In this document: in pieces, positions 25,699 to 36,726 of the stretch
Layout of the letters: every line of letters starts with the position of its first letter
Numbering within the stretch: the first letter of the stretch is position 1
Source: Acidobacteriota bacterium
Lineage (GTDB): Bacteria > Acidobacteriota > Terriglobia > Terriglobales > Acidobacteriaceae
Reading direction: 5' to 3'
Length of the DNA stretch: 64,000 nucleotides
NCBI GenBank assembly: GCA_025359885.1
Contig: JANYDG010000030.1
Coordinates: 44,015-108,014 of the forward strand
Translations under genes and position numbers: made by a program
The notes under the pieces: model-generated
Seen by the model: the letters and a program-made list of their open reading frames with translations, nothing else
Database searches by the model: none
What the model was told of the DNA's origin: nothing

Positions 25699-25944
25699 AT
25701 GAAGGCTCATGTCTATGTCACATTAAAGACCTCTGTTCTTGACCCACAAGGGCAGACCATCCAAAACGCATTGCGCAAGCACCAGTACACCGCCGTGGAA
25801 GATGTGCGGCAAGGCAAGTACTTCCTGCTTTCGCTCGCTCAGGGGCTGACCATCGAGGCTGCCCGCAGCGAAGTGGAGCGCGTCGCCAAGGACGTGCTGA
25901 CCAACCCGGTGATTGAGAATTATTCATACCGCATAGAGGAATAG
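25699..25944 (+). CDS. purS: Phosphoribosylformylglycinamidine synthase subunit PurS
   Basis: 81 residues, the normal size of PurS, starting MKAHVYVTLKTSVLDPQGQ and containing 'ALRKHQYTAVEDVRQGKYF' and 'VLTNPVIENYSY', all family signatures. PurS bridges PurL and PurQ in the fourth step of purine synthesis (FGAR to FGAM). The ATG at 25699 matches family length; an in-frame GTG is at 25693. purQ and purL are not adjacent. A TATAAT sits at leaderless distance upstream. Confidence 0.92.
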   Translation: MKAHVYVTLKTSVLDPQGQTIQNALRKHQYTAVEDVRQGKYFLLSLAQGLTIEAARSEVERVAKDVLTNPVIENYSYRIEE

Positions 25945-26032
25945 AGCGAGCGAATGCTCGGCCGACGATTTGCGTGCAGGTGGCAAGGTTGGTTGTGAGC
26001 ATTACCGCAACTCCTGGATGCAAAGCGGGTAA

Positions 26033-26038
26033 TAGAAT
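26033..26038 (+). promoter_or_regulatory. Candidate -10 box TAGAAT directly upstream of glmS
   Basis: TAGAAT ends 6 bases before the glmS ATG; no Shine-Dalgarno and no clear -35 are visible. Suggests, but does not prove, a leaderless transcript. Confidence 0.35.
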
Positions 26039-26044
26039 TTACGT

Positions 26045-27928
26045 ATGTGCGGAATCGTCGGTTATGTTGGTTCGAAAGAAGTAGTCCCCGTCATTGTTGA
26101 GGGGTTGCGGCGTCTGGAGTATCGCGGGTATGACTCGGCGGGCATCGCTGTCGGCAGCCCGGGCGAAGAGAAGCTCTCCATTCGGCGTGCGCCCGGCAAG
26201 CTCAAGAACATCGAGCAAGTCCTCCGTGACCACCCCCTGCACGGCACCTACGGCATCGGCCACACTCGCTGGGCGACGCATGGCCGCCCCACGGAAGAGA
26301 ATGCCCACCCGCACCGCGACTGCACCGGGCGCATTGTCGTTGTCCACAACGGCATTGTGGAGAACTACCTGGAGTTGAAGCGCGAACTGACCGCGCAGGG
26401 CCACGTTTTCGTCACCGAGACCGATACCGAAATCATTGCCCACCTGATCGAACAGGTGCAGAAGGACGCAGAAGCCGCCGGCGCACCGATCCTGCTGGAG
26501 GTGGCGGTTCGCGCGGCGGTCAAGCGCCTTACCGGAGCCTTTGCACTCGGCGTGCTCTCATCGCTCGAGCCAGACAAGATCATCGCAGCGCGGTTTGGAC
26601 CGCCGGTGGTCATTGGCATCGGCGAGGGTGAGTACTTCGTCGCCTCGGATGTGCCGGGCATTCTGCATCACACCCGGAATATCTGCTTCCTCAACGACGG
26701 CGAGATGGCCATTCTTACCCTGTCTGGAGTGAAACTGACGGATTTCGAGGGTTTGCCGCTTCCGTTGAAGGTCCAGCGGATTCTCTGGGACCCCATCCAG
26801 GCAGAGAAGGGCGGCTTCAAGCACTTCATGCTCAAGGAGATCTGGGAGCAGCCGCGGGCCATTCGAGACACGACGCTGAGCCGGATCTCGCTCGATACGG
26901 GTCAGGTCTTTCTGAATGAGATGGGCCTGACGGCGGAGGAGCTGGGGAAAATTACCAGCGTCAACATTGCCGCCTGCGGCACCAGTTGGCATGCTGCCAC
27001 GGCCGGCAAATACATGATTGAGCGCCTGGCGCGAGTGCCGGTTGAGGTGGATTACGCCAGCGAGTACCGCTACCGCTCCCCCATCGCCGACCCCAACGCG
27101 CTGGGCCTGCTGATTACGCAGTCGGGCGAGACCGCCGACACCCTGGCCGCGCAGCGGGAGATGATCGCGCTTGGCTCAAAAACCGTAGCGATCTGCAACG
27201 TGGTGGGCTCGATGATCACCCGCGACGCCAGCGGCACCATCTACACCCATGCCGGGCCAGAGATTGGCGTGGCCTCGACCAAGGCGTTTACGGCGCAGAT
27301 TACGGCGCTGTTTCTGTTTGCGCTGCATCTGGCGCAGGTGCGCGGGCAGTTGACCGCTGCCGAATCGCTGACCCTCGTCGAGGAGCTGAGCAGGATTCCG
27401 GCGAAGATTGAAGAGATGATCAAAGGCATCAGCGCTCAGTGCGAAGAGCTGGCCAAGAGCTTTTCAACAGCGCGCGACTTTCTCTATCTCGGCCGCGGCA
27501 TCCACTTCCCGATTGCCCTCGAAGGCGCACTGAAGCTCAAAGAAATCAGCTACATTCACGCTGAGGGCTACCCTGCCGGCGAGATGAAGCACGGGCCCAA
27601 TGCGCTGATTGACGAGACGCTGCCGGTGGTGGTGCTGGCCACACAGGATCGTTCCGACGCCGGTTCTCGGCTGCGGTATGAAAAGACGCTTTCGAATGTG
27701 CAGGAAGTGACGGCGCGCTCAGGCCGGGTCATTGCAGTGGCAGTCGAGGGCCAGGAGGATATCGGGCAGCTCGTGGAGCATGTCATCTCGATACCGTGCG
27801 CGCCTGAGCTGCTGCTGCCGCTGCTGGAGATCGTTCCGCTGCAACTGTTGGCCTACTACATCGCGGTGCGTCGCGGGTGCGATGTGGACCAGCCACGCAA
27901 TCTGGCCAAGTCTGTCACGGTGGAGTAA
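26045..27928 (+). CDS. glmS: Glutamine--fructose-6-phosphate aminotransferase (isomerizing)
   Basis: 627 residues. After the initiator Met, Cys2 (MCGIVGYVG) is the N-terminal nucleophile of the glutaminase domain, followed by '[19 protein letters not shown]'. Two SIS sugar-isomerase domains follow ('[36 protein letters not shown]' region, '[13 protein letters not shown]', '[32 protein letters not shown]'), and the tail '[15 protein letters not shown]' is the canonical GlmS C-terminus. It makes glucosamine-6-phosphate for peptidoglycan and LPS. No glmS ribozyme is expected or seen upstream (the purS gene ends about 100 bp away). Confidence 0.97.
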   Translation: MCGIVGYVGSKEVVPVIVEGLRRLEYRGYDSAGIAVGSPGEEKLSIRRAPGKLKNIEQVLRDHPLHGTYGIGHTRWATHGRPTEENAHPHRDCTGRIVVVHNGIVENYLELKRELTAQGHVFVTETDTEIIAHLIEQVQKDAEAAGAPILLEVAVRAAVKRLTGAFALGVLSSLEPDKIIAARFGPPVVIGIGEGEYFVASDVPGILHHTRNICFLNDGEMAILTLSGVKLTDFEGLPLPLKVQRILWDPIQAEKGGFKHFMLKEIWEQPRAIRDTTLSRISLDTGQVFLNEMGLTAEELGKITSVNIAACGTSWHAATAGKYMIERLARVPVEVDYASEYRYRSPIADPNALGLLITQSGETADTLAAQREMIALGSKTVAICNVVGSMITRDASGTIYTHAGPEIGVASTKAFTAQITALFLFALHLAQVRGQLTAAESLTLVEELSRIPAKIEEMIKGISAQCEELAKSFSTARDFLYLGRGIHFPIALEGALKLKEISYIHAEGYPAGEMKHGPNALIDETLPVVVLATQDRSDAGSRLRYEKTLSNVQEVTARSGRVIAVAVEGQEDIGQLVEHVISIPCAPELLLPLLEIVPLQLLAYYIAVRRGCDVDQPRNLAKSVTVE

Positions 27929-27940
27929 GGCCAGGCTGCT

Positions 27941-28048
27941 TTAGTGGGACGAGTCCTTTTCCTTGCTGGTGAGCGAAGCCCACAGAATGCAGCACAGGAA
28001 GGTGACGGCGAGTACCGGTACGACGAAAAACGGCGACGTGATATCCAT
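27941..28048 (-). CDS. Predicted 35-residue single-span membrane protein
   Basis: A short frame, MDITSPFFVVPVLAVTFLCC followed by ILWASLTSKEKDSSH, preceded by GAGGGA with an 8-base spacer. It has one hydrophobic helix (about residues 6-26) with a charged, soluble C-terminal tail, as expected for a genuine small inner-membrane protein. It is convergent with glmS (13 bp) and 51 bp downstream of the L,D-transpeptidase stop, so it could be co-transcribed with that gene. No family was recognised. The ribosome site and the protein-like composition are the support. Confidence 0.55.
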   Translation of the reverse strand: MDITSPFFVVPVLAVTFLCCILWASLTSKEKDSSH

Positions 28049-28098
28049 AGCGAAAATCCCTCGGTTTTAGCGTAGCACGGACAATCATGGTCCGGTGC

Positions 28099-28668
28099 TT
28101 AGGGTTTGATTTCGACGGGCGTGCCGATGGGGACCATGGTCCAGATCTCATCGATTTCCGAATCGGTCACCGCAATACAGCCGAGGGTCCAGTCGTAGAG
28201 GCGATGAGCCGACCCGATGAAGCCTCTGCCGTTTGGCAGCCCGTGAATCATGATGGCTCCACCAGGAGCAGCTCCCAGCTTTGCCGCACGTTTGCGATCT
28301 TCCGCGTTGGGATAGGAGACGTGTAGTGCCTTGTGATAGCGGCTATCTGCGTTGCGGGCGTCGATGACGTAGTGCCCCTCAGGCGTGAGCGCGTCGCCTT
28401 CCTTTTGCTTCGGTGCCAGGCCACCCCGACCGAGAGCGACCAGGTACGTGCGGACGACTTTGCCGTTGGCGTGGAGTTCGAGGAGATGGTCTTTCTTCAG
28501 GATGACCACCAAGTCGGCTTTGGTGGGCGACAGTTCGGGGTCGCTTCGAAGGAGTGGAGTCCAGGTCAACGCAAAGAAAGCTGAAAGCAAAAAGCCAAGA
28601 CGAAGGATCGACCGTCTGGAGCCCGACGAATTTTTGGGAACCGAGACCGGATTCGCTGGTGAATTCAT
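28099..28668 (-). CDS. L,D-transpeptidase (YkuD/YafK-type) family protein
   Basis: 189 residues from ATG 28668; an N-terminal membrane or signal segment (ILRLGFLLSAFFALTWTPLL) precedes a YkuD domain. The catalytic block is His142 in 'IMIHGLPNGRGF' and Cys164 in 'DWTLGCIAVTDSEIDEIW', close to the YafK-like signature. These enzymes make 3-3 cross-links in peptidoglycan or attach or release proteins on it, in the periplasm. The start codon overlaps the stop of a decayed xanthine-dehydrogenase fragment (ATGA), so its original promoter may have been lost or replaced. Confidence 0.88.
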   Translation of the reverse strand: MNSPANPVSVPKNSSGSRRSILRLGFLLSAFFALTWTPLLRSDPELSPTKADLVVILKKDHLLELHANGKVVRTYLVALGRGGLAPKQKEGDALTPEGHYVIDARNADSRYHKALHVSYPNAEDRKRAAKLGAAPGGAIMIHGLPNGRGFIGSAHRLYDWTLGCIAVTDSEIDEIWTMVPIGTPVEIKP

Positions 28669-28933
28669 GGACAAAGTGTAGCGAATCTGAGACCCAGATT
28701 TTCGTGGTGCATGACCAGCAGAACACCGGGCATTTTTTCTGCTTTGCTGGCGTCGAGTGCGCGAATCGTACCGTGGGCGATGTGCTGGTGACCGCGACCG
28801 CGTGCGCCATACCGGCAAAGTGATAGTCGGCGGCGTACTGGGCCGCTCCGGTCGTTTTGAGGGGACCATCGATGCGGGGTTTGTCCGAACCGATGACGGC
28901 GGATGGCGCAAAGGCAACAGGGGCGTCGGGCAT
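28665..28933 (-). pseudogene. Frameshifted 5' fragment of a xanthine dehydrogenase-family molybdopterin subunit
   Basis: From ATG 28933 the frame reads MPDAPVAFAPSAVIGSDKPR, then 'IDGPLKTTGAAQYAADYHF' and 'AGMAHAVAVTST', the characteristic opening of the large molybdopterin subunit of xanthine dehydrogenase/aldehyde oxidase. At about 28782 one base appears lost; in the next frame it continues 'IAHGTIRALDASKAEKMPGV', 'LLVMHHENLGLRFATLCP' and a stop. Only about 90 of the usual 700 or more residues remain, so it is a dead remnant. No FeS or FAD subunit lies upstream. The remnant ends exactly at the L,D-transpeptidase start. Confidence 0.75.
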
Positions 28934-29043
28934 GGGAAAGGTTCCTCGACTTGGATTGCCTGGACTCTGGCGATACGTCTAGCTACTGCGACGCCCTGCT
29001 GCACCCACTGACGAGTGGGGAACAAGGTTGGATTCAGCTGCTT

Positions 29044-29694
29044 TCAAGGGTGGTGCCAGAACTGGCTGAGCAGCAGACCGCCGAGGCGGATTGCCTGGGA
29101 TTGCAGGGACCAGCCGGAGGATTCAAGCGCGACGTGATGCTCGGGGAGTTGGGTGAGGCGGAGTTGGGTGAGGATGTCGAACGCGCGGTACAGAAGCGCG
29201 ACGAGCGGGGCGGCAAAGAGGCGGCCGAAGAGCGTCGGCGGAATGGCGAAATCGGACACCACCCACAGGGCATGGGGTGCAAGAGCCAGGCTGAGGCGCT
29301 GGGCGAGGTCAGCTACTTCCCGCGTCGTAAGGCAATCGAGGAAGAAGTGGGTGGCGATGAGGTCGTAGCGGGCACCGGTGCCGGGAGTCCAGAGGCGCAG
29401 GTCGGCCTGCTCTGTGGTGAGGCGGGCCGCGTTGAGTTGGGCGGACTTTGAAAGTGCCTGGAGCATGGCGGGGCTGATATCGACTGCGTGGATATGGATG
29501 GCGGGGTTCTGGCGCAGGAGAGAAGCGGTGAATCGCCCATCCCCGTCACCCAGGATGAGCGCTTGGCGGCAGGAAGTGAGCTGGGGCAGGAAATGTGTGC
29601 GGGCGTGCTGCAGCCAGGGGCCAAAAGTGAGGTATTCAAGCCAGCGGTAGGGGTGGGCGAGGCGGTCAAAATTGGGCGCAGACGTCGGTTTCAT
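29044..29694 (-). CDS. Class I SAM-dependent methyltransferase
   Basis: 216 residues. Motif I is 'ALILGDGDGRFTASLLR' and motif II 'IHAVDISPAMLQALSKSA'; 'YDLIATHFFLDCLTTREVADL' is the post-motif typical of small-molecule methyltransferases. A hydrophobic stretch (LFAAPLVALLYRAFDIL) near the C-terminus may bind a lipid substrate. Its start overlaps the stop of the UbiA-like gene by 4 bp, which suggests joint action on a prenylated or quinone-like compound; that is inference. Confidence 0.82.
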   Translation of the reverse strand: MKPTSAPNFDRLAHPYRWLEYLTFGPWLQHARTHFLPQLTSCRQALILGDGDGRFTASLLRQNPAIHIHAVDISPAMLQALSKSAQLNAARLTTEQADLRLWTPGTGARYDLIATHFFLDCLTTREVADLAQRLSLALAPHALWVVSDFAIPPTLFGRLFAAPLVALLYRAFDILTQLRLTQLPEHHVALESSGWSLQSQAIRLGGLLLSQFWHHP

Positions 29695-30521
29695 CGCAAT
29701 ACCAGGAGCGCGAGCGGTGTCAGCAGAACGAGGTCAGCGGTGGCGCGGAGGGTGGTTGCGTCGAGCCGGGTCCGCAAGGATTCGAGAAGGACGAGGAGCA
29801 TCGCGCTCGCGGCGGCTGAGACCAGCAGCAGCGCTGAACGAGGCTGACTGAAGCTCGCTGCAGCGGCCAGAAGGCCAAATGTGGCAAATATCAGAGCGAG
29901 GCGGCGAATTTCAGGCGAAGAGCCAGTTGACTGGGATTCCCAAACCTCAATCGCGTGACAGTTGAGCCAAGCCAGGGTGATGAACGCCAGGGCGGGGGCG
30001 AGCAAGCTGAGTTGGCCCATTTGACCGGAAGCCATTCTGAACCAGGTTGGGGCAATGCAGGTGAACGTGAAGAGAACTGCGACGAGCAGTTCTTTGGGGA
30101 TTCTGAATCTGGAAATGAGGCGGCTTGGGTGGTGCACAGACGTGAAGTAGGCGAGAGCGGCGCAGGCCAGCACGGTGTTGCGGGTGCGGGCATCGGGAAG
30201 CATGAAGTGCCGCGCGAGGAGGATGGCAGCTACCGCTGACGCGGCGGACAAAGGAATGAAGAAGCGGCGGAATCGCCAATGGAAATGATGGCGTGGGCGC
30301 AGATTGCGGGGCTGGAGCGAGGCGGCCGATGGGGCGGGGCGGGCGTCGAGCAGCCTGTCGCCTATGTACACGGCCCATGTCGCGAGGGCCAGCGTGCATG
30401 GCAGCCACAGGGGCAGGCTTACATGTCCGGCCCAGGCAAAGGCCAGCAGCCAAGTCACAGAGACGGTGGGCGCGTCGAGGCTGGTGAGGTGCCAGAGCCG
30501 GAGTGTGTGGGAGATGGCCAC
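29691..30521 (-). CDS. UbiA-like integral membrane prenyltransferase (probable)
   Basis: 276 residues with about eight hydrophobic segments, start GTG 30521. 'WAVYIGDRLLDA' resembles the first Asp-rich motif of UbiA prenyltransferases and 'RFRIPKELLVAVLFTFTCIAP' the conserved middle helix, but the second Asp-rich motif is not obvious, so the assignment is tentative. Shares a 4-bp overlap with the downstream methyltransferase. TAAAAT lies 6 bases before the GTG, with no Shine-Dalgarno. Confidence 0.6.
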   Translation of the reverse strand: MAISHTLRLWHLTSLDAPTVSVTWLLAFAWAGHVSLPLWLPCTLALATWAVYIGDRLLDARPAPSAASLQPRNLRPRHHFHWRFRRFFIPLSAASAVAAILLARHFMLPDARTRNTVLACAALAYFTSVHHPSRLISRFRIPKELLVAVLFTFTCIAPTWFRMASGQMGQLSLLAPALAFITLAWLNCHAIEVWESQSTGSSPEIRRLALIFATFGLLAAAASFSQPRSALLLVSAAASAMLLVLLESLRTRLDATTLRATADLVLLTPLALLVLR

Positions 30522-30527
30522 CTCTTG

Positions 30528-30533
30528 ATTTTA
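30528..30533 (-). promoter_or_regulatory. Candidate -10 box TAAAAT upstream of the UbiA-like GTG start
   Basis: TAAAAT on the minus strand, 6 bases before the GTG. No -35 consensus at 17 bp. Confidence 0.35.
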
Positions 30534-30711
30534 GGGCGGGCCGAGGGAAGGTGATTGAATTGCGGGTACGCGGTGCTATCCAGAGCAGGTTGCGAGGTAG
30601 GGGAGCAAGAAGCTCGTGATGAGTTGGAGGCATATTTGCTGACGCTGGAAGGTGTCTTGATGCGTGAGTCAGGCTGTCGGTTTGGGTCGAACTTGCTGTT
30701 CGGTGTTTTGA

Positions 30712-31098
30712 TGTTTTGGGTCAGTGGCGCTGGCCGCAAAGCCGACCTCGGCGGTATTGTTGACGGCCAAGGCCGAGGTGGCGTTTCGAAGGGGGACGCC
30801 GTGGGAGATGGGCGCTTTGCTCGATGAGGCATTGAAGGCGGACCCTTGCCTGGGGCGGCTGCATTACGTTTTTGGTCGGATGGCGGAACTGAATTCGATG
30901 TGTGCGCTAAGCGAGAAGGAGACTCTACAGGCGTACCGGCTGGACCCAACCGACCCGGATATTCGCAGTGCCTGGATTGGGACACTTCCTTGTGGAGCGA
31001 TGGATCTGGAGCTGGGTGGAGCTGGCTTGAATTTGCGGGGCGACGTGGCTGCTAAAGGCGATCGGCCATTGCCGACGGGGTGTCAACGAGATTTTTGA
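30712..31098 (+). pseudogene. Remnant of a TPR-containing (possibly aspartyl protease-linked) gene
   Basis: In the frame of 30724 the sequence reads 'FGSVALAAKPTSAVLLTAKA', 'EVAFRRGTPWEMGALLDEAL', 'KADPCLGRLHYVFGRMAELN' and 'ETLQAYRLDPTDPDIRSAW', which is tetratricopeptide-like and resembles internal segments of acidobacterial TPR proteins. There is a stop just upstream (30709), no start or signal peptide, and after 'IGTLP' the frame turns to low-quality sequence. I read it as a decayed internal fragment. The rest of the 726-bp gap (30522-30711 and 31099-31247) shows nothing else. Confidence 0.45.
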
Positions 31099-31235
31099 GG
31101 TCTGGGCGAGATGAGTCGGGAGGATTGACGTGCGGACATGCTCCGTCGATTGGGGAGGATGTCCCGTTGTGAGTGGGGCGCGGCGGCGGGAGCGGCTGGT
31201 GGCCGAGGATACGAGGAAGAGACTTCGGGGTCGAG

Positions 31236-31241
31236 TAAGAT
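31236..31241 (+). promoter_or_regulatory. Candidate -10 box TAAGAT upstream of alaC
   Basis: TAAGAT ends 6 bases before the alaC ATG; no Shine-Dalgarno is visible and no good -35 at 15-18 bp. Confidence 0.35.
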
Positions 31242-31247
31242 ATTTGG

Positions 31248-32447
31248 ATGAGTACGAATAGTCGTGAAGAGTTTAGCCGGATTAAAAGATTGCCGCCGTA
31301 TGTGTTCAACATTACGGGGGAGATGAAGGTCTCAGCCCGGCGTCGGGGCGAGGACATTATTGATTTTGGGATGGGCAATCCTGATGGGGCGACGCCGAAG
31401 CACATTGTGGACAAGATGATTGAAGCGGCGCAGAAGCCTGTGACGCACCGCTACTCGGTCTCGAAGGGGCTGCCAAGGCTGCGCAAGGCCATCTGCAACT
31501 GGTACAAGACGCGTTATGACGTTGACCTGGACCCGGCAACGGAGGCGATTGTCACCATTGGCTCGAAGGAAGGCATTGCCCACCTGTGCCTGGCGATCCT
31601 CGATTCAAACGATACGGTGGTGGTGCCGAATCCGAGCTATCCGATTCATATTTATGGGCCTGCGATTGCGGGTGCGCATGTGGTGAGTGTGCCGATTCAC
31701 AATCAAGACCAGTTTTTGGCGGAGCTTGAAAACCTGATTCCGCGGATGATGCCGCGGCCCAAGGCGCTGATCGTCAACTTCCCTTCAAACCCGACGACGG
31801 AGTGCGTTGAGCTGCCTTTTCTAGCGCGGCTTGTGGAGATGGCGCGAGAGTTCGGCTTCTATCTGATTCACGATCTGGCCTATGCCGATATCGCCTTTGA
31901 TGGGTACCGGCCGCCGAGCGTGATGCAGGTACCGGGGGCCAAGGATGTCGCGGTCGAGTTCTTTACGCTCTCAAAAAGCTACAACATGCCCGGCTGGCGG
32001 GTTGGCTTCATGGTCGGCAACCAGACCCTGGTCAACGCGCTGGCGCGGCTGAAGAGCTACTTCGATTACGGCACGTTTACGCCGATCCAGGTGGCTTCGA
32101 TTCATGCGCTTGAGGGTCCGCAGGGCTGTGTGGCCGAGATTTGCGAGACGTACCGCAAGCGCCGCGACGTGCTCGTCGAAGGGCTGAACCGCGCCGGGTG
32201 GCCGGTAGCCCTGCCCAAGGCGACGATGTTTGTGTGGGCGCGGATTCCAGAGCAGTTTCGCATGCTGGGGTCGCTGGAGTTCAGCAAGCTGCTGCTGACC
32301 GACGCCAAGGTGGCAGTCAGTCCGGGCATTGGTTTTGGCGAGTATGGCGACGGCCACGTGCGTTTTTCGCTGATTGAAAACGAGGAGCGGACACGGCAGG
32401 CAGTGCGCGGCATCAAAATGGTGATGGCCGGCAAGGTGCTGGTGTAG
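31248..32447 (+). CDS. alaC: Alanine transaminase, AlaC-type class I/II aminotransferase
   Basis: 399 residues, collinear with AlaC: '[19 protein letters not shown]', '[20 protein letters not shown]', '[17 protein letters not shown]', '[18 protein letters not shown]'. The PLP-binding Lys is in '[21 protein letters not shown]' and the phosphate-binding Arg region follows. It interconverts pyruvate and alanine with glutamate in the cytosol. It ends 9 bp from the convergent ligA stop. Confidence 0.92.
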   Translation: MSTNSREEFSRIKRLPPYVFNITGEMKVSARRRGEDIIDFGMGNPDGATPKHIVDKMIEAAQKPVTHRYSVSKGLPRLRKAICNWYKTRYDVDLDPATEAIVTIGSKEGIAHLCLAILDSNDTVVVPNPSYPIHIYGPAIAGAHVVSVPIHNQDQFLAELENLIPRMMPRPKALIVNFPSNPTTECVELPFLARLVEMAREFGFYLIHDLAYADIAFDGYRPPSVMQVPGAKDVAVEFFTLSKSYNMPGWRVGFMVGNQTLVNALARLKSYFDYGTFTPIQVASIHALEGPQGCVAEICETYRKRRDVLVEGLNRAGWPVALPKATMFVWARIPEQFRMLGSLEFSKLLLTDAKVAVSPGIGFGEYGDGHVRFSLIENEERTRQAVRGIKMVMAGKVLV

Positions 32448-32456
32448 GGAGCAATG

Positions 32457-35195
<2,739 letters not shown>

Positions 35196-35251
35196 CGGCG
35201 GAAAAGGCCTTCCCAAATTCATAGACTTGGGGTGTCGGGATGAAAATAACT

Positions 35252-35270
35252 TGTTGCCGTGACGGCAACA
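35252..35270. promoter_or_regulatory. 19-bp perfect palindrome, candidate operator
   Basis: TGTTGCCGT-g-ACGGCAACA, nine-base arms around one central base, 36 bp before the GTG start of the GT87-like gene. No T-tract follows, so a terminator is less likely. A possible -10 (TACACT, 35276-35281) lies just downstream, placing the palindrome over the -35/spacer, a usual repressor position. Confidence 0.6.
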
Positions 35271-35305
35271 GTTGATACACTCCTTACAAACCCCCATTTT
35301 CCGGA

Positions 35306-36634
35306 GTGACTTTGCCTGACGATTTGACCGGTAAGGCCCCTCTGCCTGAACGAATTGGTGCCCCGGCAAACGGCATGCCTGGAGTTACAGTCGGCGAGCC
35401 TGTCGCTCTCGGCAGGATGAGTCTGTTTTTCGTTTTCATTCTGGCCGCGGTTGTCTTTTGGTTGATTCACGCTGGAGACTGGCAAAAATGGTGGCTGGAA
35501 GACCTGCACGTATACTCCTACTCGCTGCTCGGTTGGCTGGCGGGCAACAATCCGTATAACAATTCGCTCTCTCCCCTTTTTTTCCTCTATCCGCCCGCGT
35601 TTCTGTATCTTGCCAGGTTTGTAGAGTTTGTGCTGCCTCAGCACTGGGGCGAAGAAGCGTATTTTGTCATCCACATCATTGCTACCTTGGGCTTGCCCCT
35701 GGTGCTGGCGCGCTATTATTTTCGCCAGACCTGGCTGGGACCACTGTTTGCGCTGCTGCTCTTTTTCGCTTCTCCGCGATTTACGGGGGTGCTGGCACTG
35801 TGCGGGCTTAACGTAGCTTCAACGCTTTATTGTCTTGCCTTCTTGGCTGCCGTGCCGGGGCTCAGGCGCAATCGCTGGCAATGGTTTTATCTGGCCGTCT
35901 TTCTCGCGGCAATCATCAAGATCACCTTCCTGGCCCTGCTCTTGCTGCCGTTTCTGGCGGGTCGGCGGCAGTGGAAAGGCATGCTGGCCTGCATCGCCGC
36001 CGTGCTGGGGATCAACTTCGCGGAAGCGGTCGGTAATCCCGAGCTTTACAAGGGATATCAATGGGCGCTTAAACAGGGCATCCTCGTGCAGCAGCAGTTT
36101 GGCTACGGCGTCTTTGGGATGCTCGCGACCTACCATCATCGTCAGGGAACCCCGTTGGGAGCCCTGCCCTATGTCGGTTTCGTGGTCATGGCCGCCCTGA
36201 TCGGAGTGATGATGCTGCGCCTGCGCCGCCGCCTGGAAATTGCCAGTGACGTCGAACGATGGGGCAGCCTCACATCGAGTGGTATCTGGCTGGCTCTGGT
36301 TGTCGTCACCGTGGTTCTGGCAAATCCTCGCGAAATGCAATATGACGTTGACATTGCCCTCGTTGCCGCATTCGTCCTGTGGGTGTATGGACTCAAGACA
36401 AAGCGCCTGCTGGGGCTGATGGTGGTGTTGTTTTTGCCCTCCGTGGTGGTGCCGTTGGTCGTGCTCAATCCCCACATGCATGGTATCTACGAGACGCTTC
36501 TGGTGCTGGCAGGGTTTGGTTTGGGATATTGGCGGCTGTGGCGTGATAGCGGAATTCATTGTGATGCTCTTGTGTCCCCGCTTGTTCAGACGGCCCAAAT
36601 GGTCAGCGCTTCTTCGGTCGGGCTTCCCTCCTGA
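35306..36634 (+). CDS. GT87/DUF2029-type polyprenyl-phosphate-mannose-dependent membrane glycosyltransferase (probable)
   Basis: 442 residues with about ten hydrophobic spans. The start is uncertain: GTG 35306, TTG 35312 (with GGAG five bases upstream) or ATG 35420-region Met before 'SLFFVFILAAVVFWLIHAGDW'. 'NPYNNSLSPLFFLYPPAFLYLARFV' resembles the first periplasmic loop of GT-C enzymes of the DUF2029 family. Possible role in cell-envelope mannosylation or arabinosylation. Followed 92 bp later by another membrane protein on the same strand. Confidence 0.6.
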   Translation: MTLPDDLTGKAPLPERIGAPANGMPGVTVGEPVALGRMSLFFVFILAAVVFWLIHAGDWQKWWLEDLHVYSYSLLGWLAGNNPYNNSLSPLFFLYPPAFLYLARFVEFVLPQHWGEEAYFVIHIIATLGLPLVLARYYFRQTWLGPLFALLLFFASPRFTGVLALCGLNVASTLYCLAFLAAVPGLRRNRWQWFYLAVFLAAIIKITFLALLLLPFLAGRRQWKGMLACIAAVLGINFAEAVGNPELYKGYQWALKQGILVQQQFGYGVFGMLATYHHRQGTPLGALPYVGFVVMAALIGVMMLRLRRRLEIASDVERWGSLTSSGIWLALVVVTVVLANPREMQYDVDIALVAAFVLWVYGLKTKRLLGLMVVLFLPSVVVPLVVLNPHMHGIYETLLVLAGFGLGYWRLWRDSGIHCDALVSPLVQTAQMVSASSVGLPS

Positions 36635-36726
36635 AGGAGTTTCCCCCCGGCTCCCCTTGGCTTGGCTGGTGCGCAAGGGTGGATCTACCTTTTCGCCCTG
36701 TGTGTTAGGCTTCTTCGCAAGAAACA

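Noticed and set aside
26021..26045. glmS ribozyme
   Set aside because: Only about 100 bp separate purS from glmS and no ribozyme core is visible; the ribozyme is known mainly from Firmicutes.
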